A stretch of 64,000 nt of DNA. Source: Rhodococcoides fascians NBRC 12155 = LMG 3623 (lineage in GTDB: Bacteria > Actinomycetota > Actinomycetes > Mycobacteriales > Mycobacteriaceae). A program made the position numbers and the translations under genes. The notes under the pieces were generated by a model. It made no database searches, was not told where the DNA came from, and saw only the letters and a list, made by a program, of their open reading frames with translations. Below are positions 51,561 through 60,330 of this stretch, in pieces (the stretch's first letter is position 1; each line of letters begins with the position of its first letter). The stretch lies in the NCBI RefSeq assembly GCF_001894785.1, contig NZ_BCWW01000012.1, positions 62,001 to 126,000 of the forward strand, written 5' to 3'.

Positions 51561-53777
51561 TCACCGGTCTCTACCTCTTTCCGCGGAAGAGTTCGCCGTA
51601 GCGGGGGTCGATGTGCAGCAGGTACATCCATCCGAGCACCCGGAGCTGCCATCGTCTGCTCCGATCGCCGATGGTGACGTTGCGGTGGTGGAGGCCAGTA
51701 GGTTCCCAGATGCGAGAGGTGCGGTGTTCCTCGGCGTCGGAGCCGGAGCGCAGCAGGCATCCTCGAAAGCCGCTGCGGGTGCGATCGTGACGTTGAGGGC
51801 ACCGGACGCCGCGGGCGGGGGCACGAAACCGTCCAAGGGCGTGGTGCGGGCGGCGCGAATCGCATTGGCAATGACCAGGACTTCGGCGAGTTCGTGGACG
51901 AGCACCACGGTGGCCAAGCCCAGGACACCGGTAGCAGCCAGTGGGACGAGCACGCCGATGATGGCAATCGACAAGGCGATGTTCTCGATCATGATGCGCC
52001 GGGCGCGTCGAGCGTGGGCCAGCACCTGCGGTAGATGCCGGAGGTCTTCCCCCATGAGGGCAACATCGGCGGTCTCGATGGCAACGTCGGTTCCCATCGC
52101 GCCCATGGCGATACCGACATCTGCGGTCGCCAAGGCGGGAGCGTCGTTGATGCCGTCGCCGACCATGGCAATCTTGCGTCCGGCCGCGATGTCGGTCAGC
52201 AGGGCCGCTTTGTCCTCGGGCAGTAGTTCGGCGTGGACGGCGGTGATGCCCGCCTGGGTCGCCAGAGCCTGCGCAGTGAGCGCGTTGTCGCCGGTGAGCA
52301 TCGCAGTGTCGATACCGAGCGCGGTGAGTTGGCGGACAGCCTCGGTGGCCTCGGGCCGCAGTTCGTCGCGGACGGCGATCGCAGCGATCAGAACTCCGGC
52401 GCGTTCGACGAGAACGACTGTGGCACCGCTGCTCTGGAGACGAGCGACGTCGGCGCGGAACTCCTCGGAGCTGGGGTGTGTGTCGAACCAGCTCGGTTTC
52501 CCGAGCCTGATCGCGGCTCCGTCGAGGGTGCCGGTCAGGCCGTGCCCGGCGATGGCAGTGACATCATCGGCTGCCGCGACGGTCGATACGGAGGCCAGTA
52601 CGGCGCGGGCGAGTGGATGCTCGCTGCGCGCTTCGAGCGCAGCAGCAACGGCCAGCGCGGCGTCGCGGCTGATTCCCGCAGCGGTGACGACGTCGACGAC
52701 CTCCGGTCGTCCTGCGGTGAGGGTGCCGGTCTTGTCCAAGGCGACGACGCGAATGCGGCCCAGCTCTTCCACTGCTGCACCGCCTTTGATCAATGCCCCG
52801 TTGCGGCTCGCAGCCCCGATCGCCGCCACCACCGACAGCGGCACCGAGATGGCCAACGCGCACGGTGATGCCGCGACCAGGACCACCAGTGCGCGTTCGA
52901 GCCACAACATGGGGTCACCGAGCACCGCACCGACGCCGGCGACGAGTACGGCGAGAATCATGATCGAGGGCACGAGCGGACGTGCGATACGGTCCGCGAG
53001 CCGTTGGCCGGCCCCTTTTCGGTCCTGGGCCTGTTCGACGATGCGGACGATGCGAGCAAGCGAACTCTCCGATGCCGGCGCGGTGACGGTGACCTCGATG
53101 GCCCCGCCGCCGTTGATGGCACCGGCATGCACCTCGTCACCGACACCGGCTTCGATGGGCACGGACTCGCCGGTGATCGCAGACACGTCCAGATTCGTCG
53201 AACCGCGAGCGATGGTGCCGTCCGTGGCAGCTCGCTCACCCGGCCGCAGCACCATGATGTCCCCGATCACGACATCGTCGGGGGACAGGGCCTGCTCGGT
53301 TCCACCGCGCAGGACAGATACCGTCGGCGGCACCAACGACAGGAGTGCGCGCAGTCCGCGGCGGGTCTTGGTGACCGCGTATTCCTCGAGTCCCTCGGCG
53401 ACGGAGAACAAGATACCGAGCATCGCGGCCTCGGGGATCTGGCCCAATGCGATGGCACCGAGGAGCGCGATCGTCATCAGCGTGCCGACACCGATGCGTC
53501 CGTGTCGCAGATTTCTCACCGTCGCGGGAACGAAGGTGACGGCGGCGATCGCGGCAGCGATCAGAGCGCCGACGGTCGCAACCGCATCGGCACCCGTTCG
53601 ACCGAGCAACCACGATGCGACCAGGATGATCGTGGCGGCCGAGGCGAGTTGCAGCTCGCGGACCTGCCACAACCTCGGGAGTGCATCGGTTGGAGCTGGA
53701 CCTCCCGTGTCCGCACCGTCAGCAGTGGATTCGGTGGTCGGCGCTGCCGGGGTAGGTCCGCAGCACGCGTCAGCCAT
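51561..53777 (-). CDS. P1B-type heavy-metal ATPase with SPC motif and Cys-rich tail (copy 2)
   Basis: 738 residues, clearly homologous to copy 1. The N-terminus is M-A-D-A-C-C-G-P with adjacent cysteines, no HMA domain. The transport helix has S-P-C-A-L-A-I (about 302), the phosphorylation site is D-K-T-G-T-L-T (about 346), the His motif S-E-H-P-L-A, the hinge G-D-G-I-N-D-A-P, and a late H-E-L-A-E (about 624). It differs by a 100-residue C-terminal extension with cysteine clusters E-D-A-C-C-A-P and G-C-S-D-G-C-T-C-C, a likely extra metal-binding site. It overlaps the CadC-like sensor by eight bases. Predicted substrates are Cd, Zn, Co or similar. Confidence 0.9.
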   Translation of the reverse strand: MADACCGPTPAAPTTESTADGADTGGPAPTDALPRLWQVRELQLASAATIILVASWLLGRTGADAVATVGALIAAAIAAVTFVPATVRNLRHGRIGVGTLMTIALLGAIALGQIPEAAMLGILFSVAEGLEEYAVTKTRRGLRALLSLVPPTVSVLRGGTEQALSPDDVVIGDIMVLRPGERAATDGTIARGSTNLDVSAITGESVPIEAGVGDEVHAGAINGGGAIEVTVTAPASESSLARIVRIVEQAQDRKGAGQRLADRIARPLVPSIMILAVLVAGVGAVLGDPMLWLERALVVLVAASPCALAISVPLSVVAAIGAASRNGALIKGGAAVEELGRIRVVALDKTGTLTAGRPEVVDVVTAAGISRDAALAVAAALEARSEHPLARAVLASVSTVAAADDVTAIAGHGLTGTLDGAAIRLGKPSWFDTHPSSEEFRADVARLQSSGATVVLVERAGVLIAAIAVRDELRPEATEAVRQLTALGIDTAMLTGDNALTAQALATQAGITAVHAELLPEDKAALLTDIAAGRKIAMVGDGINDAPALATADVGIAMGAMGTDVAIETADVALMGEDLRHLPQVLAHARRARRIMIENIALSIAIIGVLVPLAATGVLGLATVVLVHELAEVLVIANAIRAARTTPLDGFVPPPAASGALNVTIAPAAAFEDACCAPAPTPRNTAPLASGNLLASTTATSPSAIGADDGSSGCSDGCTCCTSTPATANSSAERGRDR

Positions 53778-54168
53778 GATCGACCCCGGTGAGATCAGCG
53801 GTGGCCGAGGCGGTGGGCAGTGCCTCGGTCAGTGTCGTGAGCAGTCGGGTGCCGCGGTCGGTGAGCGAATACATGACCAACTTTCCGTCTCTGTTCGATG
53901 TGACGGCGTCCGCGGCTTTGAGTTTGCGGAGATGGTGGGAGACCAGCTTCTGGCTCTGTCCCACGATCCACGCGATGTCGCAGCCGCACATCTGCCCGCC
54001 GGCGTTCAACGCGAGCGCGATGGTCAGTCGGGTGGGGTCGCCGAATGCTCGGGCAGCGTCGGCTACCGGTTCGATATCGCCGACCGCGGGCAGAGTAGCG
54101 CGAACCCTCTCGGCGTAAGGGAGGTCCATACACAACAGATCGCACGAGTCCAGAGGTTCCAAGGCCAT
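53770..54168 (-). CDS. ArsR-family metal sensor, CadC-like
   Basis: 132-residue winged-helix repressor. The N-terminal C-D-L-L-C (Cys9, Cys13) and Q-M-C-G-C-D-I (Cys61, Cys63) reproduce the four cadmium/lead-binding cysteines of staphylococcal CadC. The recognition helix is in S-Q-K-L-V-S-H-H-L-R-K-L-K. ATG 54168 was chosen; GTG 54174 is possible. It is thus a different sensor class from the CmtR-like protein guarding ATPase copy 1. Two operator-like dyads lie upstream. Confidence 0.9.
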   Translation of the reverse strand: MALEPLDSCDLLCMDLPYAERVRATLPAVGDIEPVADAARAFGDPTRLTIALALNAGGQMCGCDIAWIVGQSQKLVSHHLRKLKAADAVTSNRDGKLVMYSLTDRGTRLLTTLTEALPTASATADLTGVDHG

Positions 54169-54177
54169 GGGCACAAT

Positions 54178-54199
54178 CTAACAATCATGCGATCGTTAG
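54178..54199. promoter_or_regulatory. CadC-type operator 1
   Basis: CTAACAATC and GATCGTTAG form a dyad with one mismatch and a 4-base spacer, 9 bp upstream of the cadC-like start. Confidence 0.65.
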
Positions 54200-54216
54200 G
54201 GAAGGACCATTAGTCA

Positions 54217-54235
54217 ACGTTCGTACGATTGTTAG
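54217..54235. promoter_or_regulatory. CadC-type operator 2, toward dsbA
   Basis: AACGTTCGTACGATTGTTAG repeats the GATTGTTAG half-site with a TCGTACGA core, 70 bp before the DsbA-like gene. The sensor may therefore also control the thiol-redox genes. Confidence 0.5.
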
Positions 54236-54304
54236 TGTCATAGCGGGTCGAAACGCCCATATCGGACCCATTGATCAATCCGAACGAATCGAGAAGGTAG
54301 TTGT

Positions 54305-54964
54305 ATGAGCAGAGCGTTGAAGATTTCCTTGTCCCTGGTGATCGTGTTCGCCGCCGCGTTGGCTGTATTTCTGGTGGTGGATCGATCGGGGTCTCCGGAT
54401 GCTGCCGCCGCCGAGCAGGCCGCGACCGACCCTGCCTCGATTGCGGTGCGCGAGAACAGTCATCGGTTGAACTCGGTGCCCGACGGCCGGGTCACGTTCG
54501 TGGAGTTCCTCGACTTCGAGTGCGAGGCCTGCCGATCGGCCTACCCGGCGATCGAGCAATTGCGTGAAGAGTACGGCGACCGGGTGAGCTTCGTGGCCCG
54601 CTACTTTCCGATCGCCTCGCACTTCAATGCCGAACGAGCCGCACGCGCAGTCGAGGCCGCGGCCCAGCAGGGCGGATTCGAGGCGATGTATCAGCGCATG
54701 TACGAAACGCAGGCGCAGTGGGGCGAACAGCAGGTTCCGCAGGACGAGTTGTTCCGCAGCTTCGCCGTCGAGCAAGGGCTCGACATGAGCGCCTTCGATG
54801 CCGCCTACACCGACCCTGCGACGCTCGCGCGCATCGAGGCCGACGTCGCGGACGGGATCGCGCTCGGCGTGCAGGGCACCCCGACGTTCTTCCTCAACGG
54901 CACCAAGATCGAACCCACCACGTACGGAGACCTCGCCGATGCCCTCGACTCTGCACTCGGCTGA
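54305..54964 (+). CDS. DsbA-like thiol oxidoreductase, membrane-anchored
   Basis: 219 residues: N-terminal helix (L-S-L-V-I-V-F-A-A-A-L-A-V-F-L-V-V), then a DsbA-type thioredoxin fold with C-E-A-C active site in D-F-E-C-E-A-C-R and cis-proline loop G-V-Q-G-T-P-T-F-F. It catalyses disulfide formation outside the cytoplasm and is reoxidised by VKOR, encoded by the next gene (overlapping by 26 bp). AGAAGG lies seven bases before ATG 54305. Confidence 0.92.
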   Translation: MSRALKISLSLVIVFAAALAVFLVVDRSGSPDAAAAEQAATDPASIAVRENSHRLNSVPDGRVTFVEFLDFECEACRSAYPAIEQLREEYGDRVSFVARYFPIASHFNAERAARAVEAAAQQGGFEAMYQRMYETQAQWGEQQVPQDELFRSFAVEQGLDMSAFDAAYTDPATLARIEADVADGIALGVQGTPTFFLNGTKIEPTTYGDLADALDSALG

Positions 54965-55586
54965 CCTCCCAGCGAACGAGACCCGACAAGGTGGATCGTT
55001 CGGCCGGAGCCTGCCCTGGCTGCTGCTGGTGGGCGGCCTGATCGGCCTGACTGCCGCGTTCGTGCTCACGGTAGAAAAGTTCGCTCTGGCGCTCGATCCC
55101 GCCTACGCCCCGACCTGCAGCATCAACCCGGTGCTCAACTGCGGATCGGTGATGGACACCCCGCAGGCGTCTGCGTTCGGATTTCCCAATTCCCTCCTCG
55201 GGATCGCAGGCTTCGCCGTCGTGGCAGCAGTGGGTGCTGCCCTTCTCGCCGGTGCGGTGTTCGCGCAGTGGTTCTGGGGAGCGATGCAGGTCGGTGTCAC
55301 TGCTGCCGCAGTCTTCGTGCACTGGCTGATCGCGCAGAGCCTCTACGACATCGGTGCCTTGTGCCCGTACTGCATGGCGGTGTGGGCGGTCACCGTACCG
55401 ATCTTCTGGTACGTCACGCTGCGCAACCTCGACCGCGCCAGGTCGAAATCCGCTCTTGGGCAATGGTTTCGGCTATGGCTTGACTCGCTGATTCGCAATC
55501 ACTCGATTCCGCTGACCGTGTGGTTTCTCGCCCTCATCGCCCTGATCGCGCAGCGTTTCTGGTCGTACTGGTCCACGCTCCTATGA
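54939..55586 (+). CDS. VKOR-family membrane disulfide generator
   Basis: 215 residues, about five helices. The loop cysteines are in T-C-S-I-N-P-V-L-N-C-G-S-V, the active-site pair in G-A-L-C-P-Y-C-M-A. This is the quinone-linked enzyme that reoxidises DsbA in actinobacteria. ATG 54939, with GGAGA upstream, overlaps the dsbA-like gene in another frame. It pairs with dsbA for folding of exported metal-binding proteins. Confidence 0.92.
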   Translation: MPSTLHSADLPANETRQGGSFGRSLPWLLLVGGLIGLTAAFVLTVEKFALALDPAYAPTCSINPVLNCGSVMDTPQASAFGFPNSLLGIAGFAVVAAVGAALLAGAVFAQWFWGAMQVGVTAAAVFVHWLIAQSLYDIGALCPYCMAVWAVTVPIFWYVTLRNLDRARSKSALGQWFRLWLDSLIRNHSIPLTVWFLALIALIAQRFWSYWSTLL

Positions 55587-55641
55587 TCCGCGACGTACCG
55601 TTCGCCCCTCTGCCGCTCTCTCGAGAAAGAAGGTCACGGCG

Positions 55642-56271
55642 ATGACGCGCGGCTGGTCGATCGTCATGCTCGTCGTTGTCGTTGCATCGATCGTCGCACT
55701 GTGGCCCCGCTCCGGTGGCGTCGAGGGCGGCCCGTCCGAGGCCATCGCCAACAATGTCGCGCCGGTCGGACCCGAACCCACATTGTCCCGCCCGCCGGAT
55801 GACGCGGCACGAGCAGCAGAGCTACCGCTGTGTCCGCCGCCGGTACCGCGCGAAGGCGGTCCGCTGGCGGGAGTGATAGCGCGCTGCATCGGCAGCGCCG
55901 ACGATGTCGATCTCGCCGACGTTCTCGGCAGCGAGGTGACGCTGATCAACCTGTGGGCATCCTGGTGCGGCCCGTGCCGCAACGAGATGCCGGTACTCGA
56001 TGCCTACGCCGCAGAACCCGACGCGATCCCAGTTATCGGAATCGACGTCGAGGACCGGCCCGCGGACGCGGCCGCGCTGCTCACGCAACTGGGCGTCCGC
56101 TATCCGAACTACATCGACGGCGGCAGCGTCCTGGACGCGCTCTCGGCACCGCCGGTCCTTCCCCTGAGCTTTCTCCTCCACCCGGACGGAACGGTCGAGC
56201 GCATCACCAACCCGACAGTGTTCGAGACGACAGACCAGATCCGCACTGCAGTAAAGGATTTCACCTCATGA
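55642..56271 (+). CDS. TlpA/ResA-like thioredoxin (first of pair)
   Basis: 209 residues with an N-terminal anchor (S-I-V-M-L-V-V-V-V-A-S-I-V-A-L-W) and a TlpA-type domain. The active site is W-A-S-W-C-G-P-C-R and the later loop P-P-V-L-P-L-S-F replaces the usual T-P-T. AGAAAGAAGG precedes ATG 55642. ATGA overlap with the next gene. It probably reduces CXXCH of apocytochromes c or another exported thiol target. Confidence 0.88.
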   Translation: MTRGWSIVMLVVVVASIVALWPRSGGVEGGPSEAIANNVAPVGPEPTLSRPPDDAARAAELPLCPPPVPREGGPLAGVIARCIGSADDVDLADVLGSEVTLINLWASWCGPCRNEMPVLDAYAAEPDAIPVIGIDVEDRPADAAALLTQLGVRYPNYIDGGSVLDALSAPPVLPLSFLLHPDGTVERITNPTVFETTDQIRTAVKDFTS

Positions 56272-56900
56272 AACGTCTTCCACCAGTGTGGGTCGGTGCG
56301 CGCCGTCAGGGCAGCACGCCCACCGCGGCAATGGGATCGATTCTTGCCCTTGTACTACTGATCTCCGGATGCTCCGACGGCGCACAGGCTGCGCCCCCGG
56401 GAGGCAGCTTCGACTTCGTCGCCCCCGGCGGTCGAACCGACATCGTCTACGATCCCCCCGAAACACGCGGAACCATAGGCGAACTCGCCGGCCCCGATCT
56501 GATGGAGGAAGGCAAGACGACCGCTCTGTCGGACTACGACGGCAAGGTCGTCGTGATCAATCTCTGGGGCCAGTGGTGTGGCCCCTGCCGCGGCGAAGCC
56601 GACGACCTCGAGGAGGTCTACGAGACCACCCGCGAGCGTGGCGTGCAGTTCCTCGGTCTCAACGTCAGAGATCCACAGAAGGACAAAGCGCAGGACTTCG
56701 TCGTCGACAACGACGTCTCCTACCCCTCGATCTACGATCCCTCGATGCGGACACTGGTCGCCCTCGGCGGGAACTACCCGACCAGCGTGATCCCCTCGAC
56801 GCTGGTACTCGATCGTCAGCACCGCGTGGCCGCGGTCTTCATGCGCGCCCTGCTCACCGACGACCTCCTTCCCGTCGTCGAACGGATAGCCGCGGAATGA
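56268..56900 (+). CDS. TlpA/ResA-like thioredoxin lipoprotein
   Basis: 210 residues. The lipoprotein signal ends L-L-I-S-G-C-S. The thioredoxin-fold active site is W-G-Q-W-C-G-P-C-R and the cis-proline loop is V-I-P-S-T-L-V-L. It overlaps ccdA by ATGA, from which it likely takes electrons. It is the classical ResA partner of ResB/ResC. Confidence 0.9.
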   Translation: MKRLPPVWVGARRQGSTPTAAMGSILALVLLISGCSDGAQAAPPGGSFDFVAPGGRTDIVYDPPETRGTIGELAGPDLMEEGKTTALSDYDGKVVVINLWGQWCGPCRGEADDLEEVYETTRERGVQFLGLNVRDPQKDKAQDFVVDNDVSYPSIYDPSMRTLVALGGNYPTSVIPSTLVLDRQHRVAAVFMRALLTDDLLPVVERIAAE

Positions 56901-57745
56901 CGACTCTTCTCGCCCAGGACATCGGGTCGGCCTTCCAGAACGCGGCATCGAGCGGGCCCCTGCTGCTCGCGATCGCGGCATGCATGCTCGCCGGGTTGGT
57001 CTCGTTCGCCTCCCCGTGCGTGGTGCCGCTGGTGCCGGGATACCTGTCCTACCTGGCAGGAATCGCCGGTGCCGACGCCCAATCAGCCGATACCCGATCG
57101 CCCGGCACCTCGGCCACCGGCACCTCGACCACCGGCACGTCGTCGCCGGAGCTGGCGAATCGCTGGCGTGTGGCCGGCGCAGCGTCGTTGTTCGTCGCCG
57201 GATTCACGATCGTATTCGTCCTCGCCACAGCCTCGATCTTCGGAGTCATCGGCACCTTGCGCATCAACGAGCAAGTACTCCAACGAGTCGGCGGCGTCAT
57301 CACGATCATCATGGGTGCAGCGTTCATCGGATTGATACCCGCACTGCAACGCGACACCCGATTCGCACCTCAGCAGATCTCGTCCCTCGCTGGAGCGCCG
57401 CTGCTCGGCGGTGTGTTCGCGCTCGGCTGGACACCGTGTCTGGGCCCCACCCTCGCCGGTGTTCTGTCTGTCGCGGCAGGAACCGAAGGTGCAACCGCAG
57501 CCCGCGGGGTCACTCTCATCGTCGCGTACTGCATGGGACTCGGCCTACCGTTCGTCGTCCTCGCGTTCGGTTCGAGTTCGGCGATGCGCGGGGTGGGGTG
57601 GCTTCGGAGGAACTCACAGAAGATCAAGGTCGCCGGCGGTGTCATCATGATCGCCGTCGGCGTGGCGCTGCTGACCGGAGTGTGGGGGTTGTTCATCGCC
57701 TGGATCCGCAACGAATTCGTCAGTGCAGTGGTCCTGCCCATCTGA
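56897..57745 (+). CDS. ccdA: CcdA/DsbD-type membrane thiol transporter
   Basis: 282 residues, six helices. The conserved cysteines are in F-A-S-P-C-V-V-P-L-V-P-G-Y (helix 1) and G-W-T-P-C-L-G-P-T (helix 4). It carries electrons from cytoplasmic thioredoxin to the TlpA-like proteins. An S/T/G-rich insertion (about residues 60-90) lengthens the loop between helices. It closes the dsbA-VKOR-tlpA-tlpA-ccdA cluster. Confidence 0.93.
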   Translation: MTTLLAQDIGSAFQNAASSGPLLLAIAACMLAGLVSFASPCVVPLVPGYLSYLAGIAGADAQSADTRSPGTSATGTSTTGTSSPELANRWRVAGAASLFVAGFTIVFVLATASIFGVIGTLRINEQVLQRVGGVITIIMGAAFIGLIPALQRDTRFAPQQISSLAGAPLLGGVFALGWTPCLGPTLAGVLSVAAGTEGATAARGVTLIVAYCMGLGLPFVVLAFGSSSAMRGVGWLRRNSQKIKVAGGVIMIAVGVALLTGVWGLFIAWIRNEFVSAVVLPI

Positions 57746-57781
57746 TCGAGATGTCGCCGAACCACCACGCCGCATTGCATT

Positions 57782-57797
57782 GTTCGGGTAGCCGAAC
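57782..57797. promoter_or_regulatory. Palindrome upstream of mntH
   Basis: GTTCGG-N4-CCGAAC, a perfect 6-bp dyad 48 bp before the mntH start. It may be an MntR/DtxR-family operator; the sequence is unlike the IdeR boxes at 20.6 and 23.1 kb. Confidence 0.45.
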
Positions 57798-57844
57798 TAT
57801 ATTTTCAGGGTCCTGACATACTGTTGGTGCCGGAGGGTGTGGTC

Positions 57845-59086
57845 ATGTCTGTGCTGCAGCGCCGATCGTCTCGGCCGCCCTCGAGGTTTCGGTCGGGCCT
57901 GGTTCTGCTCGGCCCGGCTTTCGTCGCAGCGATCGCCTACGTCGACCCCGGCAACGTCGCCTCCAACGTCAGTGCCGGCGCGCAGTTCGGATACCTGCTG
58001 GTCTGGGTGATCGTTGCCGCGAACGTGATGGCCGGTCTCGTCCAGTTCCTCTCCGCCAAACTCGGCATCGTCACCGGAATGACACTGCCCGAAGTAGTCC
58101 GCGAGAAGTCGAGCAGGACTGTGCGACTGGCATATTGGGGGCAAGCGGAGGTGGTCGCCATGGCGACCGACCTCGCCGAAATCGTCGGCGGTGCAATCGC
58201 CCTCTACCTGCTCTTCGACCTGCCGCTCCTGATCGGCGGCCTCATCACCGGGGCCGTATCGATGATCTTGCTGATGGTCCAGGATCGGCGGGGCCAACGG
58301 CCCTTCGAGTTCGTGATTCTCGGGCTACTCGGTGTCATCGCCGTCGGATTTCTTGCCAGCGTCGTCGTGGAACCGCCATCGTTCACCGAGGCCGCGGCCG
58401 GTTTGATTCCGCGGTTCGACGGCGCGGAAAGCGTGTTGATCGCCGCCGCGATGCTCGGTGCGACGATCATGCCGCACGCGGTGTACCTGCACTCCGGCCT
58501 TGCACGTGACCGGCACGGACACCCCGAGGCAGGGCCTGTCCGTCAGCGGTTGTTGCGGATCACCCGGATCGATGTCGGGTTGGCGATGCTGCTGGCCGGT
58601 GCGGTGAACATGTCGATGCTGCTGTTGGCGGCATCGACGTTGGGGGGCCGCGAGGGTGTCGACTCCATCGAAGGAGCCCACGCAGCGGTTGGGGACACTC
58701 TGGGGCCGGTCGTGGCGCTGCTGTTCGCGGTGGGCCTGCTGGCCTCGGGTCTTGCATCGACATCGGTCGGGGCGTACGCCGGCGCGATGATCATGGACGG
58801 CCTACTACGTAAGCGCATTCCGATTCTGGTGCGACGACTGGTGACCCTTGTTCCCGCACTGGCAATTCTGGCAGCAGGAGTCGACCCCAGTCGGGCACTG
58901 GTCGTCTCGCAGGTCGTGCTGTCGTTCGGTATCCCGTTCGCGTTGATTCCCTTGGTGCGGTTCACATCGGACCGCATCCTGATGGGCAGCGATGTCAATC
59001 ACCGGATCACCGCATACGCGGCATGGCTCATCGCGGGAATCGTCGTCGCACTCAACATTGCATTGATCTATCTGACCGTGGCCTGA
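57845..59086 (+). CDS. mntH: Nramp-family divalent metal transporter
   Basis: 413-residue importer of Mn2+/Fe2+-type metals, 11 helices. The metal-site motif A-Y-V-D-P-G-N is in helix 1 and M-P-H-A-V-Y in helix 6. ATG 57845 follows GGAGGG by seven bases; the upstream TTG at 57824 is less likely. A partial copy of this gene's 3' end plus flank lies at 16174-16560. Confidence 0.92.
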   Translation: MSVLQRRSSRPPSRFRSGLVLLGPAFVAAIAYVDPGNVASNVSAGAQFGYLLVWVIVAANVMAGLVQFLSAKLGIVTGMTLPEVVREKSSRTVRLAYWGQAEVVAMATDLAEIVGGAIALYLLFDLPLLIGGLITGAVSMILLMVQDRRGQRPFEFVILGLLGVIAVGFLASVVVEPPSFTEAAAGLIPRFDGAESVLIAAAMLGATIMPHAVYLHSGLARDRHGHPEAGPVRQRLLRITRIDVGLAMLLAGAVNMSMLLLAASTLGGREGVDSIEGAHAAVGDTLGPVVALLFAVGLLASGLASTSVGAYAGAMIMDGLLRKRIPILVRRLVTLVPALAILAAGVDPSRALVVSQVVLSFGIPFALIPLVRFTSDRILMGSDVNHRITAYAAWLIAGIVVALNIALIYLTVA

Positions 59087-59322
59087 CTGCGCGCGGGTAA
59101 ACGTGTCCTGCACGCCTGTATTTCAGGACGATCACCGCTCGTGTGGTGATGGTGTTGTGCACGGTGAATCAGCATGAGTGGGTTCTGCCGCCGAAGTCGG
59201 GGTCTAGCAGGACGAACCGCCGCACACCGATTGCCCCGCCGTAGAAGCAGTCGACCGGACGTTGCTCGACACACGCCTTGTCCATGACATCGATGCTCGC
59301 TCGGCGCGTGTGATGACGTCCC
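59087..59322. other. Gap between convergent mntH and the ACR3-like gene
   Basis: Nothing recognised except the segment duplicated at 16445-16560. Confidence 0.35.
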
Positions 59323-60330
59323 TCACTGCGTCGACTGTCCTGTCGCGGCGGTGGTCTCGCCCGGCACCAGACGCGGCACGTAGCGGACGTAGAGCACCAT
59401 TCCGATCAACTCCACGAGGGTCTGCGTCACGACCACCACGGCGGCCAGGCTCAACGCCGGTGGTAGCGCCAGGGCGAGTGGCAGCACGACCAGCGAGTTA
59501 CGGGTGGCGCCGGAGAACACCAGCGCCCGCGTCGCCGGCACGTCCTGACCGAACACCTTCCCGGCACCGACACCGACGAACGCCATCACGATCAGAAACA
59601 CCACGAAGATGGCTGCAGCAGCGGCGAGTTGGTCGATACGGCTGCGGACTGAGTCGATCTGGGAGGCGACGACGACCGCGAGTGTCACCATCATCACCGG
59701 CACCATCGCCGCTGCCATCGCCTCGATGATTTGCTCGCCCAGACGTCGACGTCGCGCCCACAGCTGCGTCGCCGCAGCCAGCGCCAGCGGGATCACGATG
59801 AGTAGAACGAACGCCTCGGCAAAGGGGGCGATGTCGATGATCGAGACAGTCTCGGCCCCGACGAACAACCACAGCCACAACGGCAGCAGGGCGATCTGCA
59901 GCAACATCAGCAGCGGTGCCCCGGCGAGAAGGCGTTCCGACGCCGCGCCGGCCAGTCCGCTGAAAACGATGACGTAGTCGATGCAGGGGGCGAGCAGCAC
60001 CAGTACCACACCGACGAGGACAGCTTCGTTCCCGGCGATGATGCGGGTCAGTGCGAACACCACGATGGGGACGGCTGCGAAGTTCAGAACGACCACCGCG
60101 GTGGTGAACCGGGCATCACGTAGGGACCGGCCGATCGCGGCGAACGGCACTGCGAGGAACGTCGCGTAGAGCAGAACGATCAGCACCGGATTGATGGCGT
60201 GCTCGAACGTCGGTGCTGCGGAGGGGAAGGACAACCCCACCCCTGCGCCGGCGACGAGTGCGAGTAGATACAGGCCGATCTGGTGGGTGTCCCACCATTG
60301 CACCGCCGACGTTCGCGCTGTTTCGGTCAT
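59323..60330 (-). CDS. ACR3/BASS-family transporter, probable arsenite exporter
   Basis: 335-residue membrane protein, about ten helices, of the bile acid/arsenite/riboflavin superfamily. The conserved L-L-A-P-C-I-D-Y-V-I-V-F has the cysteine found in ACR3 arsenite exporters, and a second motif is S-G-A-T-R-N-S-L-V-V-L. ATG 60330 overlaps the merR stop by ATGA. Arsenic is the default guess; the regulator looks like a divalent-metal sensor, so the substrate is uncertain. Confidence 0.8.
   Translation of the reverse strand: MTETARTSAVQWWDTHQIGLYLLALVAGAGVGLSFPSAAPTFEHAINPVLIVLLYATFLAVPFAAIGRSLRDARFTTAVVVLNFAAVPIVVFALTRIIAGNEAVLVGVVLVLLAPCIDYVIVFSGLAGAASERLLAGAPLLMLLQIALLPLWLWLFVGAETVSIIDIAPFAEAFVLLIVIPLALAAATQLWARRRRLGEQIIEAMAAAMVPVMMVTLAVVVASQIDSVRSRIDQLAAAAAIFVVFLIVMAFVGVGAGKVFGQDVPATRALVFSGATRNSLVVLPLALALPPALSLAAVVVVTQTLVELIGMVLYVRYVPRLVPGETTAATGQSTQ

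Noticed and set aside
51385..54213. 942-codon + strand frame over the second ATPase
   Set aside because: Antisense to a gene with every P-type ATPase motif; Ser/Thr/Ala-rich shadow.
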